This document shows positions 1 through 7,516 of a stretch of 15,688 nucleotides of DNA, one piece after another (the stretch's first letter is position 1; every line of letters starts with the position of its first letter). The stretch is from Candidatus Latescibacterota bacterium (GTDB lineage: Bacteria; Latescibacterota; 4484-107). The stretch lies in assembly GCA_030613045.1 (NCBI GenBank), contig JAUWMS010000005.1, forward strand, positions 1-15,688, given 5' to 3'. A program made the position numbers and the translations under genes. The notes below the pieces were generated by a model that was not told where the DNA came from, ran no database searches, and saw nothing but the letters and a program-made list of their open reading frames with translations.

Positions 1-271
1 CCGATAGCGATCCACCGCTTTGGGGTTGATCGGGTAAACGACCACTTCGTGATCCAGCAGGAAATCCACAATCCGTCCCTCCGGCTTTTCTATGCCGGCC
101 CAAAGCTCGATCCCTTTGGCTGTGCGCTCATGCAGCCATCGCCCAAATTCGCTCATCCCCTCAGGGGGTCTGCTTCACTTCTAACTTGGCAACCTTTTCG
201 CCCGTATCATCGCAGACCCATACTGCGTGCATCGTGTCACCCCAGTCCACCCCCAAATAGTACCGGTTCAT
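1..271 (-). pseudogene. IS110-family DEDD transposase, N-terminal part, frameshifted
   Basis: From ATG at 269-271, preceded by a strong Shine-Dalgarno (AGGAGGAGGAAAAG), the minus strand encodes MNRYYLGVDWGD..., the usual IS110 opening with the first catalytic Asp (D9). After about 36 codons the frame hits TGA at ACC CCC TGA. Removing one C from the C5 run (plus-strand G5, 164-168) restores TPEGMSEFGRW... and continues to the left edge through WAGIEKPEGR (the family's Glu) and VVYPINPKAVDRYR. Two of the four DEDD residues are therefore present, split across two frames. In IS110 elements this protein is a recombinase guided by a bridge RNA. The shift could be decay, a sequencing error, or +1 recoding at CCC-UGA; decay or error is simplest. 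The C-terminal part lies outside the window. Confidence 0.8.
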
Positions 272-286
272 CTTTTCCTCCTCCTT

Positions 287-470
287 AGGTTGGGAGTAAG
301 AAGCTCGAACGGATGGTTCGCCTTATATCGGTCCTCCAGGGGACAACTTTCTATTGAACCTATAGATCCGTCCTCTCACCGGCCGGGACAGTCTTTGTGG
401 GATCCTCCGCAGGGATCAGGCACTAAGGGTCCTCTGACCAGCGAGCTCCTTTAACATCCGGCAACAAAGA
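287..470 (-). ncRNA. candidate IS110 bridge RNA / structured leader
   Basis: The roughly 185 bases upstream of the transposase start have no convincing reading frame. They contain several short hairpin-capable segments on the minus strand: GGTC-AGAG-GACC, GATCC-CTGCGGA-GGATC, and GTCC-CCTGGA-GGAC. The motif GAGGAC recurs three times. In the IS110 subgroup the leader between the element end and the transposase encodes the bridge RNA, so position, size and structure fit. I did not fold it or identify target- and donor-binding loops, and the exact ends are unknown. Confidence 0.45.
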
Positions 471-728
471 TAACCTCAAATCCCATGAACAGCAACCCTA
501 ATATAAGGCATAAAGGCATAAAGAAAATCGAGACGGAGGTCATAGATCCAATAAGGGAAAAGCTTGCTTAAAAAAAACAAGGTCTTGCAGGTTCGCAGTA
601 CAGAACACTTCTCACAAAAATCAAAGCCTGCTTCCTTTCTCGCCTCACGTTTTACATTTCACGTTTCACGCAGGATGCTCTATGAATGCAGCCTTTCTCC
701 GAGAACCCCAAACACGAAGGAAAACCCC
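471..728. other. intergenic region between IS110 end and glycosyltransferase
   Basis: No gene is recognisable here. It is AT-richer than its surroundings, with an A8 run near 569-577. A short array AAGGCAT/AAAGGCAT lies at 504-523, and a heptamer array at 646-671 with units CACGTTT and TACATTT. The open frame running into the glycosyltransferase from 564 is non-conserved-looking leader, because the family's N-terminus begins at 729. The junction between insertion sequence and host DNA should lie in its left half. Confidence 0.6.
646..671. repeat. heptamer tandem array (CACGTTT family)
   Basis: Three and a half 7-base units (CACGTTT, TACATTT, CACGTTT, CACGC). The reverse complement is of the same type as the array at 1753-1797, so the glycosyltransferase gene is flanked by related arrays in opposite orientation. 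Confidence 0.7.
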
Positions 729-1748
729 ATGTCCCACACCCCAACCGTATCCGTACTGCTCCCCATCTACAACGCCGCCGGGACGCTGGATCAGGCGATC
801 CGAAGTATGCTGCGCCAAACGTTCGATGATTTCGAGGTGATTGCCGTGGACGACGGCTCGGAGGACGAGAGTCCGAATATCCTCAAGAAGTGGGCGAAGC
901 GGGATCGCCGGATCAAACCGGTGTTCCACGACCGAGTGGGATTGATCGGCGCTTTGAATGCGGGTCTGGAGCGCGCCGGAGGGGAGTTGGTTGCGCGTAT
1001 GGATGCGGACGATGTGTCGCATCCGAGGCGTTTCGAGCGGCAGGTGGCCCTGATGCGGGCGCACCCGGAGGTCAGTGTGGCGGGATGTCTAATGCGAAGC
1101 TTTCCGAAGCGCTCTGTTCGGGAGGGATTCAGGATTTACGAGGCGTGGCTGAACAGTCTGATTGCGCACGAGGATATCGTTCGGGAGATTTTTATCGAGA
1201 GTCCGCTTGCGCACCCTTCGACCATGATGCGGCGGGCGGAATTGATAGAACTGGGAGGATACGAGGATCATGGCTGGCCGGAGGATTACGACCTTTGGCT
1301 GCGGTACCACCTCGCTGGAAAGCGATTTGCCAAGGTTCCGGAGACACTTTACTTATGGCGGGAGCACGAAGACCGTCTGTCGCGGACGGACCCGCGGTAT
1401 GCGGTGGAGCGTTTTCTGCGGGCCAAGGCCCACTATCTGGCGAAGGGGCCGTTGAAGGAAACCGAATCGGTGATCGTCTGGGGAGCGGGACAGACCGGGC
1501 GGCGTTTGTCCAAGCATCTTTTGCGAGAGGGCGTTCGGATCGTGGCGTTCGTGGACGTGGATTCAAAGAAGATCGGACGTACGTTGCGAGGGATTCCGGT
1601 CATCGCGCCGGGCGATCTGGCGTCCATTAGAGGCAGCGCCGGGTTTCTCTTGAGCGCGGTGTCCTCCCGGGGCGCGCGGGCGTTGATTCGGGAGTGGGCG
1701 AGGGAGCAGGGATGGGAGGAGGGACGGGATTTTCTGTGCGTGGCGTGA
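729..1748 (+). CDS. GT2 family glycosyltransferase with C-terminal Rossmann domain
   Basis: A 339-residue protein. Residues 1-about 230 form a GT-A fold glycosyltransferase of family 2: VSVLLPIYN (7-15), DDGS (41-44), the metal-binding DADD (92-95), and the ED motif in PEDYDLW (184-190). Residues 246-339 form a second domain opening with VIVWGAGQTGRR, a GxGxxG nucleotide-binding turn (G252, G254, G257), then VAFVDVD. This resembles small Rossmann modules fused to sugar-modifying enzymes. Such enzymes move a sugar from a nucleotide donor to a polysaccharide or lipid acceptor at the cytoplasmic side of the membrane; donor and acceptor cannot be read from sequence. ATG 729 was chosen because a Shine-Dalgarno-like GAAGG precedes it and the conserved domain begins directly after it. 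It is the only plus-strand gene in the window and has no partner genes. Confidence 0.88.
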   Translation: MSHTPTVSVLLPIYNAAGTLDQAIRSMLRQTFDDFEVIAVDDGSEDESPNILKKWAKRDRRIKPVFHDRVGLIGALNAGLERAGGELVARMDADDVSHPRRFERQVALMRAHPEVSVAGCLMRSFPKRSVREGFRIYEAWLNSLIAHEDIVREIFIESPLAHPSTMMRRAELIELGGYEDHGWPEDYDLWLRYHLAGKRFAKVPETLYLWREHEDRLSRTDPRYAVERFLRAKAHYLAKGPLKETESVIVWGAGQTGRRLSKHLLREGVRIVAFVDVDSKKIGRTLRGIPVIAPGDLASIRGSAGFLLSAVSSRGARALIREWAREQGWEEGRDFLCVA

Positions 1749-1752
1749 AGGA

Positions 1753-1797
1753 GCGTAAAGCGTGAAACGTAAAGCGTAAAACGTAAGATAACGTAAG
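1753..1797. repeat. heptamer tandem array (GCGTAAA family)
   Basis: Six 7-base units of the form RCGTRAR, in register except for three extra bases (ATA) before the last unit. The array begins immediately after the glycosyltransferase stop codon. A single further unit-like GAAACGTGAAA occurs near 1936-1946. Confidence 0.8.
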
Positions 1798-1823
1798 TAG
1801 GTGGACAGAATTAAACTACAATT

Positions 1824-1905
1824 TCAACGCAGAGACGCAGAGGACGCGGAGAAACCCCAAGGCAAGATTTTGAAGTGCTCGGCGCTCTCCGCGTCTCTGC
1901 GTTGA
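1824..1905. repeat. long inverted repeat of the ACGCAGAG family
   Basis: The left arm begins TCAACGCAGAGACGC (1824-1838) and the right arm ends GCGTCTCTGCGTTGA (1891-1905), a perfect 15-base match. The left arm then adds a further AGAGGACGCGGAGA, so each arm is itself a short tandem array of 8-9 base CGCAGAGA-like units. Members of the same family occur at 8128-8243, 10255-10425 and 11215-11299. It could fold as a cruciform or RNA hairpin and might end transcription for both convergent genes. Confidence 0.85.
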
Positions 1906-2063
1906 GCATAAGAAAATGATTTTGTCCAGGAACTTGAAACGTGAAAGGAAGCAGTTTTTGACTGCTGGTTTGATTGATCCGTGGTATCCGTGTATTCCGT
2001 GTCCCATTGCCTTTGGGCTTTGTTTTTCGCGTTGTGCGTGCTTCAAGGGCGCAGGAGAATGCC

Positions 2064-2855
2064 TTACGACGAAGTCGAAGACGGTTTTCGCAGCACGAAG
2101 TGGATCCGGTCGGACTGCTCCGTGGCCGGGCGAAAGGAGCAGTCGTCGTACATTCTGAGCATCTCGAGCGGGGACGCCTCGATCACGGAGAGGATTTCGT
2201 TCGAGGAATAGATTTTCTGGCGATGCGTTTCGTTCCATCGTCCGGGCCGGTCGTCGAAGCGGATTTCAAATTCGTTGATCTGCATCCGGTCTCTTGGGCG
2301 GTAGAAGCTGTGTCGCGTGTAGGAGAATCCGTCTCCGTGTTCGCACTCGGTAAAATCCCGAAAGTATTTCAGGGAGTTGTTTTCGGTGCATACATCGAAG
2401 ATGAACAAGCCGCCCGGAAGGAGGAGATCGGTTACGCCGGCGAGGGCGGATGCGATGTCCCGGAGGGAGAGGAGGTAGTTGATGCTGTCGTAAAGACACA
2501 GCACCACGTCGTATGTCGGCGAGCCATGCGCGGCCTGCATTTCCATCTCAAAAAACGGGACCGGGGCCTTTCCGGATCGGGTTTTTTTTCGAGCTATGCG
2601 CAGCATCTCCGGAGCGGAATCGGCTCCCGCGACCTCATACCCCCGGGCAGCCAACTCGATAGTGAGGCTTCCCGTGCCGCACGCCAGGTCGAGTATCTTC
2701 GGATTCCGTAAGTCGAACTTCCGAAGGATTTTCTCCACGTAGGTCGTCCATTCGCCATAGGGTACGTGGCGCATCACGAAGTCGTAGATTTGGGCCAAGG
2801 CTTCGTAAGGGGTGCAGATCTCTTTTTTCGTTCGTTTCCAGAGTCCTTTGGGCAT
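2064..2855 (-). CDS. class I SAM-dependent methyltransferase
   Basis: A 263-residue protein with the class I methyltransferase core. Motif I is ILDLACGTG (54-62), with the acidic residue of motif II at D79 (YEVAGAD). A YDVVLCLYDSINYL stretch follows in the position of motif IV, then LLPGGLFIFDV. The YEALAQIYDFVM N-terminus (17-28) is typical of small-molecule type methyltransferases of the Methyltransf_25 kind. The substrate cannot be told. The start at 2855 keeps the conserved N-terminal helix, but no good Shine-Dalgarno precedes it. A heptamer array sits directly upstream. It converges with the glycosyltransferase and is separated from rqcP by a terminator, so it probably has its own promoter. 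Confidence 0.85.
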   Translation of the reverse strand: MPKGLWKRTKKEICTPYEALAQIYDFVMRHVPYGEWTTYVEKILRKFDLRNPKILDLACGTGSLTIELAARGYEVAGADSAPEMLRIARKKTRSGKAPVPFFEMEMQAAHGSPTYDVVLCLYDSINYLLSLRDIASALAGVTDLLLPGGLFIFDVCTENNSLKYFRDFTECEHGDGFSYTRHSFYRPRDRMQINEFEIRFDDRPGRWNETHRQKIYSSNEILSVIEASPLEMLRMYDDCSFRPATEQSDRIHFVLRKPSSTSS

Positions 2856-2862
2856 GTTAACC

Positions 2863-2897
2863 GGTGATTCGTGAGTGGTGAGTAGTGATTGGTGACC
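2863..2897. repeat. heptamer tandem array (GGTGATT family)
   Basis: Five consecutive 7-base units, GGTGATT or variants (CGTGAGT, GGTGAGT, AGTGATT, GGTGACC), in perfect register. The same family appears at 3300-3330 and, inverted, at 8605-8629. It begins 8 bases upstream of the methyltransferase start codon. Confidence 0.85.
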
Positions 2898-2920
2898 CAG
2901 CGTCAGGGAGTTGTAAATAT

Positions 2921-2953
2921 AGACCTCCGAGGTCTAAGAGACCTTGGAGGTCT
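2921..2953. repeat. two tandem palindromes
   Basis: Two 15-base palindromes, AGACCTCCGAGGTCT (2921-2935) and AGACCTTGGAGGTCT (2939-2953), separated by three bases. Each is self-complementary and each can also pair with the other. Confidence 0.85.
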
Positions 2954-2983
2954 TATCCTATCCGGAGAAGCATTGCCCATTCC

Positions 2984-3012
2984 TATAAAAAAAGCCAGCG
3001 GAGACTGGCTTA
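2984..3012 (-). terminator. rho-independent terminator of rqcP
   Basis: On the minus strand AAGCCAG, a six-base loop and CTGGCTT are followed by a run of T. The left arm overlaps the TAA stop of rqcP, so termination is immediate. It separates rqcP from the methyltransferase gene. Confidence 0.85.
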
Positions 3013-3282
3013 GAAGGGAGATGGCGATTTGGGTTCGTCGCTCAAGATGCGGTAGAATTGATCGGCCTCTTTTTTGCGGACGCTTTTTCCGGGGATTCCG
3101 CTGACTTCGATCTGCAGAAGACGGTCCCGGAACTCAATGGCGATGTGCTGCCCACTATGCACTTCCTTGCCCGGTTTGGCCCGTACGCCCTCTATGCGAA
3201 CGATGCCGTTGTCGCAAGCCCGCTTGGCCATGGAGCGGTGTTTCATCAGTCCGCACTGTTTTAAGTAAACGTCTATGCGCAT
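3010..3282 (-). CDS. rqcP: S4-domain RNA-binding protein, RqcP-like
   Basis: A 90-residue protein. The N-terminal two thirds is an S4 domain (MRIDVYLKQCGLMKHRSMAK..., GIVRIEGVRAKPGKEVHSGQ), followed by a C-terminal KKEADQFYRIL segment like that of RqcP (YabO). RqcP binds 23S rRNA and peptidyl-tRNA on obstructed 50S subunits and helps RqcH add alanine tails during ribosome rescue. HslR-type heat-shock S4 proteins are the alternative, but the length and the C-terminal segment favour RqcP. It lies 72 bases after surA on the same strand and is closed by its own terminator, so it is the last gene of the surA unit. An S4 gene next to parvulin genes is, as I recall, a recurrent bacterial arrangement. 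Confidence 0.82.
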   Translation of the reverse strand: MRIDVYLKQCGLMKHRSMAKRACDNGIVRIEGVRAKPGKEVHSGQHIAIEFRDRLLQIEVSGIPGKSVRKKEADQFYRILSDEPKSPSPF

Positions 3283-3299
3283 AACCGAAAGGCGTTATT

Positions 3300-3330
3300 G
3301 GTGATTGGTGATTAGTGAGTGGTGAGCGGG
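3300..3330. repeat. heptamer tandem array (GGTGATT family)
   Basis: Four and a half units: GGTGATT twice, AGTGAGT, GGTGAGC and a partial GGG. It fills most of the 72-base gap between surA and rqcP and is in the same orientation as the array at 2863-2897. Confidence 0.85.
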
Positions 3331-3354
3331 TGCACGGAGAGCGCGAAGGGAACC

Positions 3355-4647
3355 TTATTCGAGCCGGACGTCCACGTAGATTCTTGCGCGTTCCTTTTCG
3401 ATCATTTGGTCGAAGACTTCTTTGAGTTTCTGCTGGCGCGCAAGATTTTCCAGGAGTGCGCGGTCGCTCTGGAGGGTGATCGCCCCTCCCTTTTCCCGCT
3501 CGTTGAGGCGGATCAGATGATATCCCGAGGAACTGTGGATGGGCTGACTAACCTGACCGGGTTCTAGCTGGTCCGCCACGGGTTTGAAGTCCGAGGGGAG
3601 ACGCTCCACGGGAATCCATCCGAGGTCTCCTCCATCCGAAGCGGTGCTCGCATCGTCCGAGAAGGTGCGGGCGAGTTCGGCAAAGTCCGCTCCTGAGCGC
3701 ACTTTTTCCCGGAGTTCAGTGATGGTTTCCAGGGCCTTCTGCTCGTCTTTTTGCGTGACGTTGGCGATTAGCAAAATGTGGCGGGCGTGAATCTCGTCGC
3801 CTTTTCGGTCCTCCACCCGGATGATATGATAGCCCAAACGGGTTCTCACAATGTCGCTGACCGCACCCGGCCGGAGCGCAAACGCGACCTGCTCGAATTC
3901 GGGCAGCATCGTTCCCCGTCCGAAGTAACCCAGATCGCCGCCTCGCTGGGCCGATCCGGGATCCTGGGAATACGTTCGGGCCAGTTGGGCGAAATCGGCT
4001 CCGGCTTGGGCTTCGGCGAGAATTTTGTTTGCTTTATCGAGGAGGGCGTCCTGGCCTTCGCCGCCCACTTTGGGGCGGATCAAAATATGGCTGATGTGCA
4101 CCCGCTCCGGCTGGACGGGGAGACTGTCTTTATACGTCTCGTAGAATGCTTCCACTTCCCGGTTGGAGACGACGATTCCATGAACTAAGGAACCGAGCAT
4201 CTTCTGCTTCATCAGATAGTTCCGAATTTCTCTTCGAAAGCGTTTTTTCAGGTCGCGCTCCGTGACGCCGCTTGCTTCCAACTGACGCTGGTATTCCTCC
4301 TCGGACCCGACTTGTTCCCGGATGCGGGTCAATTGTTCCTGCAAGACCTCGTCAATTTCCTTCTGTTTGACGAGGACACTGTCGTCTTTGGCTTTGGCCA
4401 AAAGGATCTGATCCGCGATCATCCCGTCTAAGATTTCCCTTTCCAGGGCTTTTACCTGCTCCTGATCTCCTTCGGAAGACAGGCCTCGCTGAAACATCTC
4501 CAACCGGACGTTCTCCTTCAACTCGGAATGAAGGATGATCTGATCGTCCACCACGGCCACGATGCGATCCAATACTTCCTCTTCGCCGTAACTTATAGTG
4601 AAACAAAGGGCAAGCATAAGCGGAACGTACCATTTTATTACATTCAT
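3355..4647 (-). CDS. surA: periplasmic chaperone / peptidyl-prolyl isomerase SurA
   Basis: A 430-residue protein with a signal peptide (about 1-21, WYVPLMLALCFTISYG). It has a SurA N-terminal chaperone region (from VLDRIVAVVDDQIILHSEL to about 165) and two parvulin (PpiC) domains at about 182-280 and 286-383. Both parvulin domains keep the hallmarks SHILI/RHILL, GGDLG and GYHIIR/GYHLIR. SurA escorts outer-membrane proteins through the periplasm, so its presence argues for a diderm cell. ATG 4647 was preferred over the upstream in-frame start (4710), which would place a proline-rich tail before the signal peptide. The gene lies between a second parvulin gene and rqcP and is probably co-transcribed with them. 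Confidence 0.93.
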   Translation of the reverse strand: MNVIKWYVPLMLALCFTISYGEEEVLDRIVAVVDDQIILHSELKENVRLEMFQRGLSSEGDQEQVKALEREILDGMIADQILLAKAKDDSVLVKQKEIDEVLQEQLTRIREQVGSEEEYQRQLEASGVTERDLKKRFRREIRNYLMKQKMLGSLVHGIVVSNREVEAFYETYKDSLPVQPERVHISHILIRPKVGGEGQDALLDKANKILAEAQAGADFAQLARTYSQDPGSAQRGGDLGYFGRGTMLPEFEQVAFALRPGAVSDIVRTRLGYHIIRVEDRKGDEIHARHILLIANVTQKDEQKALETITELREKVRSGADFAELARTFSDDASTASDGGDLGWIPVERLPSDFKPVADQLEPGQVSQPIHSSSGYHLIRLNEREKGGAITLQSDRALLENLARQQKLKEVFDQMIEKERARIYVDVRLE

Positions 4648-4679
4648 AGCGGGTGCTTTCTCACCGCAACAAAGAAAAA

Positions 4680-4748
4680 CAGGTAGAGGTAAAGGGTGAG
4701 AAAACCGCAACTGGGCGCTGGCTTTCTCTTCTCCTTTACCTTTACCTG
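4680..4748. repeat. inverted repeat of the GGTAAAGG family
   Basis: The left arm contains AGGTAGAGGTAAAGG (4681-4695) followed by GTGAGAAAA. The right arm, TTTCTCTTCT then CCTTTACCTTTACCT (4733-4747), is its imperfect reverse complement. Both arms are built of 6-base GGTAAA-like units. It sits between the lipoprotein parvulin gene and surA and could form a hairpin in the shared transcript. Confidence 0.75.
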
Positions 4749-4769
4749 CTTACCCTCTTGTGGTGCGCG

Positions 4770-5705
4770 TTAATCCTCGGTTGGTGAGGAGTGAATTTTT
4801 TCCAGCGGGTTCAGATTGATCTCGCAGACGGTCTGCGTCTTGAGATTTTTCAGGAGCGATTGGACGTTCTCCTGCTGTTTGATCAAAGAGCGTTTGCCCA
4901 CAATGTCCGCTTTGACCTTCTCGAATGCGCGAAGGCTTCCCTGACCTTTTGTGTCGAGTACTTCGATGATATGGTAGCCGAATTCGGTTTTGACGGGTTT
5001 GGAAAGAACGCCCACTCGGAGCTTCGTGACGGCGTTCCAGAGGTCATCGCCCGCATTTTTTCTGGAAAAGTACCCGAGGTCTCCGCTGTCTATGGTGGCA
5101 GGGTCCGCCTCTTGTTCCTGAAGGAGCTGCTCGAACGTCTCTCCAGCGAGGATTCGGGAACGGATGCGCCGGGCCTCTGCCCTCGTAGCTACGAGTATGT
5201 GACGGGCCCAGACCTCGTCGTCCTCTCGCACGAATTCGTCCTGATGTTCGTTGTAGTATTGCAGCAGTTCGTCGTCGGTGGGGGAGTGATCGTCGTCTAA
5301 CCTTTGAAGCAGTTCGCTGACGACGAGATCCCTTTTCGAGCTTTCGATGAGGCGCTCGATCTGGTCTTCCCGATCAATGCCGCGCCGCAGCGCCTCCTGA
5401 TAGAGGAGTTGTTCCTCCACCCATCTTTCGACCATGCGCTTCTTATCGTCTAAGGACAGCGAGCCGACGAGGTCATCGGGAATACACGCTCCGAGTTCCT
5501 CTATGGTCAGCACGGCGTCTCCGACCCGCGCAAGGACGGGGCCTCGCGGTTTCTCCTTTTTGGGTTGACAGCCAAGGCCAAGGACAAGCAGAATACAGAA
5601 TACAGAATACACAATACAGAATGTAGAAGCCGGAAGCCAGAAGCCCCTCCGTGTCCTTCCGTCCGCTGGTCTTTGATGAGAGAGAGCACTCATAGAGATT
5701 TCCAT
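4770..5705 (-). CDS. parvulin-type peptidyl-prolyl isomerase, predicted lipoprotein
   Basis: A 311-residue protein. The N-terminus carries basic residues (GRTRR), a hydrophobic core (about 29-45) and LGLGC with C46 as the probable lipidated cysteine; the lipobox is not ideal. A SurA/PrsA-like helical region follows, then one parvulin domain at about 166-253 (ARHILVATRAEA, SGDLGYFSR, FGYHIIEV). It probably catalyses prolyl isomerisation or acts as a chaperone anchored to a membrane facing the periplasm, working beside SurA. ATG 5705 is supported by GGAAGG seven bases upstream. The hydrophobic core is encoded by a degenerate heptamer array (5589-5623), which is unusual. It follows mdh by 34 bases and precedes surA. 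Confidence 0.88.
   Translation of the reverse strand: MEISMSALSHQRPADGRTRRGFWLPASTFCIVYSVFCILLVLGLGCQPKKEKPRGPVLARVGDAVLTIEELGACIPDDLVGSLSLDDKKRMVERWVEEQLLYQEALRRGIDREDQIERLIESSKRDLVVSELLQRLDDDHSPTDDELLQYYNEHQDEFVREDDEVWARHILVATRAEARRIRSRILAGETFEQLLQEQEADPATIDSGDLGYFSRKNAGDDLWNAVTKLRVGVLSKPVKTEFGYHIIEVLDTKGQGSLRAFEKVKADIVGKRSLIKQQENVQSLLKNLKTQTVCEINLNPLEKIHSSPTED
5589..5623. repeat. heptamer tandem array inside a signal-peptide coding region
   Basis: Five 7-base units in exact register: CAGAATA three times, CACAATA, CAGAATG. On the minus strand the unit reads TATTCTG, and the array encodes FCIVYSVFCIL of the lipoprotein parvulin. Confidence 0.9.
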
Positions 5706-5739
5706 TGGGAACCTTCCACAAACTGTGATGCGCGTTTTT

Positions 5740-6760
<1,021 letters not shown>

Positions 6761-6839
6761 GCGTTTCTCCCTGAGACCAACCGATAGGGAAGCTTTCAAA
6801 CATGTCGTTGGTTCACACGTTTTGGCAAAATCAGTTCCT

Positions 6840-7151
6840 TCAAAAAATGCCCTTTACTCTGCCGTAGATATTTACAAAGATCACTCCCAAAAAAATCAGC
6901 CCGATAAGCGGAAGGAATGCGCTGTCCGGGCCGAACCGGTCCGCCAATAACGGAACGAAGCACAGATACGCGCCGATTACCATCAAAACCGGCCCCGTAG
7001 CCCTTGCCAGCGCCTCTTCGTCAAGCACCCTTAATTGGTCGTATCCCGAAAGAAGAGTCAGCAGATTCGTGGCCTTTTTCACCGCCAGAAAATAGCCGGC
7101 AACGAGAAAGCCCAAACCGATCAACTCGCAAACGATTGTTCCAAGAAGCAT
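6840..7151 (-). CDS. small membrane protein, DUF3784-like
   Basis: A 103-residue protein with three hydrophobic segments predicted by eye: about 2-22, 50-70 and 78-97. The loop between the first two carries LLSGYDQLRVLDEEALARATG, reminiscent of the DUF3784 family, whose members have a similar GYN-type loop after a first helix. The function of that family is unknown. ATG 7151 follows AAAAGGTG at nine bases; upstream frame extensions overlap the toxin gene and lack family resemblance. It begins 25 bases after the broken DUF5615 toxin and may be transcribed with the toxin-antitoxin pair, but it could equally be independent. The family assignment is tentative; the membrane topology is more certain. 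Confidence 0.6.
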   Translation of the reverse strand: MLLGTIVCELIGLGFLVAGYFLAVKKATNLLTLLSGYDQLRVLDEEALARATGPVLMVIGAYLCFVPLLADRFGPDSAFLPLIGLIFLGVIFVNIYGRVKGIF

Positions 7152-7176
7152 TTTGGCGTTCACCTTTTCTGAACGT

Positions 7177-7516
7177 TCACAGGAACTCCAACCGATTTCT
7201 TGTCGGGCTCTGAGGGCCACTTTGAAGCACGTGCAAAAGCCTTCTAAGTGTTGTACCAATCGGGCGTTGCTTTGAAATGATAATCCCGAAGTGATTCCGG
7301 GCTGTCTGAACATAGGTATTATGCAGCACAACGAAATCCTTCACATTGAAACTTACCAGACACCTTTCTTGCTCCACTGCGTAGGCCAATTGCTCCGCAT
7401 CTGATTTTCCTTTGCGGCAGACTTCCTGAACGTGGAGAGCGTCCACTCCCCCTATTTCGGAGTGCCCACGCCAACGCTAAGGGCACATCTTCATCCAGAA
7501 AAAGCTTGGAGTTCAT
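7177..7516 (-). pseudogene. DUF5615 PIN-like toxin, frameshifted
   Basis: Two frames together spell one DUF5615 (PIN-like, Mut7-C-related) protein. From ATG 7516, MNSKLFLDEDVPLALAWALRNRG matches the usual opening with its acidic LDED. After a one-base shift, VDALHVQEVCRKGKSDAEQL, then LVSFNVKDF and HFGIIIS, match the remainder and end at 7177. The shift lies in AATAGGGGGAGTG (about 7447-7455): removing one G restores N-R-G-V-D. Members of this family are presumed nucleases paired with DUF433 antitoxins. The ATG follows the antitoxin TAG without a gap, the normal coupled arrangement. If the extra G is real, the toxin is inactive and the antitoxin an orphan. A homopolymer sequencing error is equally possible. 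Confidence 0.8.

Larger units (their letters stand above)
1..470 (-). mobile_element. IS110-family insertion sequence, 5' part (continues beyond left edge)
   Basis: The left edge holds the beginning of an IS110-type element read on the minus strand: a structured non-coding leader (about 287-470) followed by the start of a DEDD transposase (271 down to 1). IS110 elements lack long terminal inverted repeats, so the outer boundary near 450-480 is only an estimate, made where the GC-rich leader gives way to AT-rich sequence. The rest of the transposase and the other end lie outside the window. The frameshift described for the transposase suggests an inactive copy, unless it is a sequencing error. 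Confidence 0.7.
1749..2063. other. repeat-filled gap between convergent genes
   Basis: This 315-base gap separates the convergent glycosyltransferase and methyltransferase genes. It holds no credible gene and is nearly all repeat: the heptamer array at 1753-1797, the long inverted repeat at 1824-1905, and a 9-base-period array at 1977-2005 (ATCCGTGGT, ATCCGTGT, ATTCCGTGT). Open frames crossing it translate the repeats into low-complexity peptides. Confidence 0.75.

Noticed and set aside
49..454. Two small plus-strand open frames at the left edge
   Set aside because: They are antisense to the IS110 transposase and its leader and show no protein-like features.
564..728. N-terminal extension of the glycosyltransferase
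   Set aside because: The extra 55 residues cross a heptamer array and lack family similarity; the ATG at 729 has a ribosome-binding site and begins the conserved domain.
1816..2238. 140-residue minus-strand open frame
   Set aside because: It reads through the inverted repeat and antisense-shifted methyltransferase sequence; peptides such as STQRRGERR come from the repeat.
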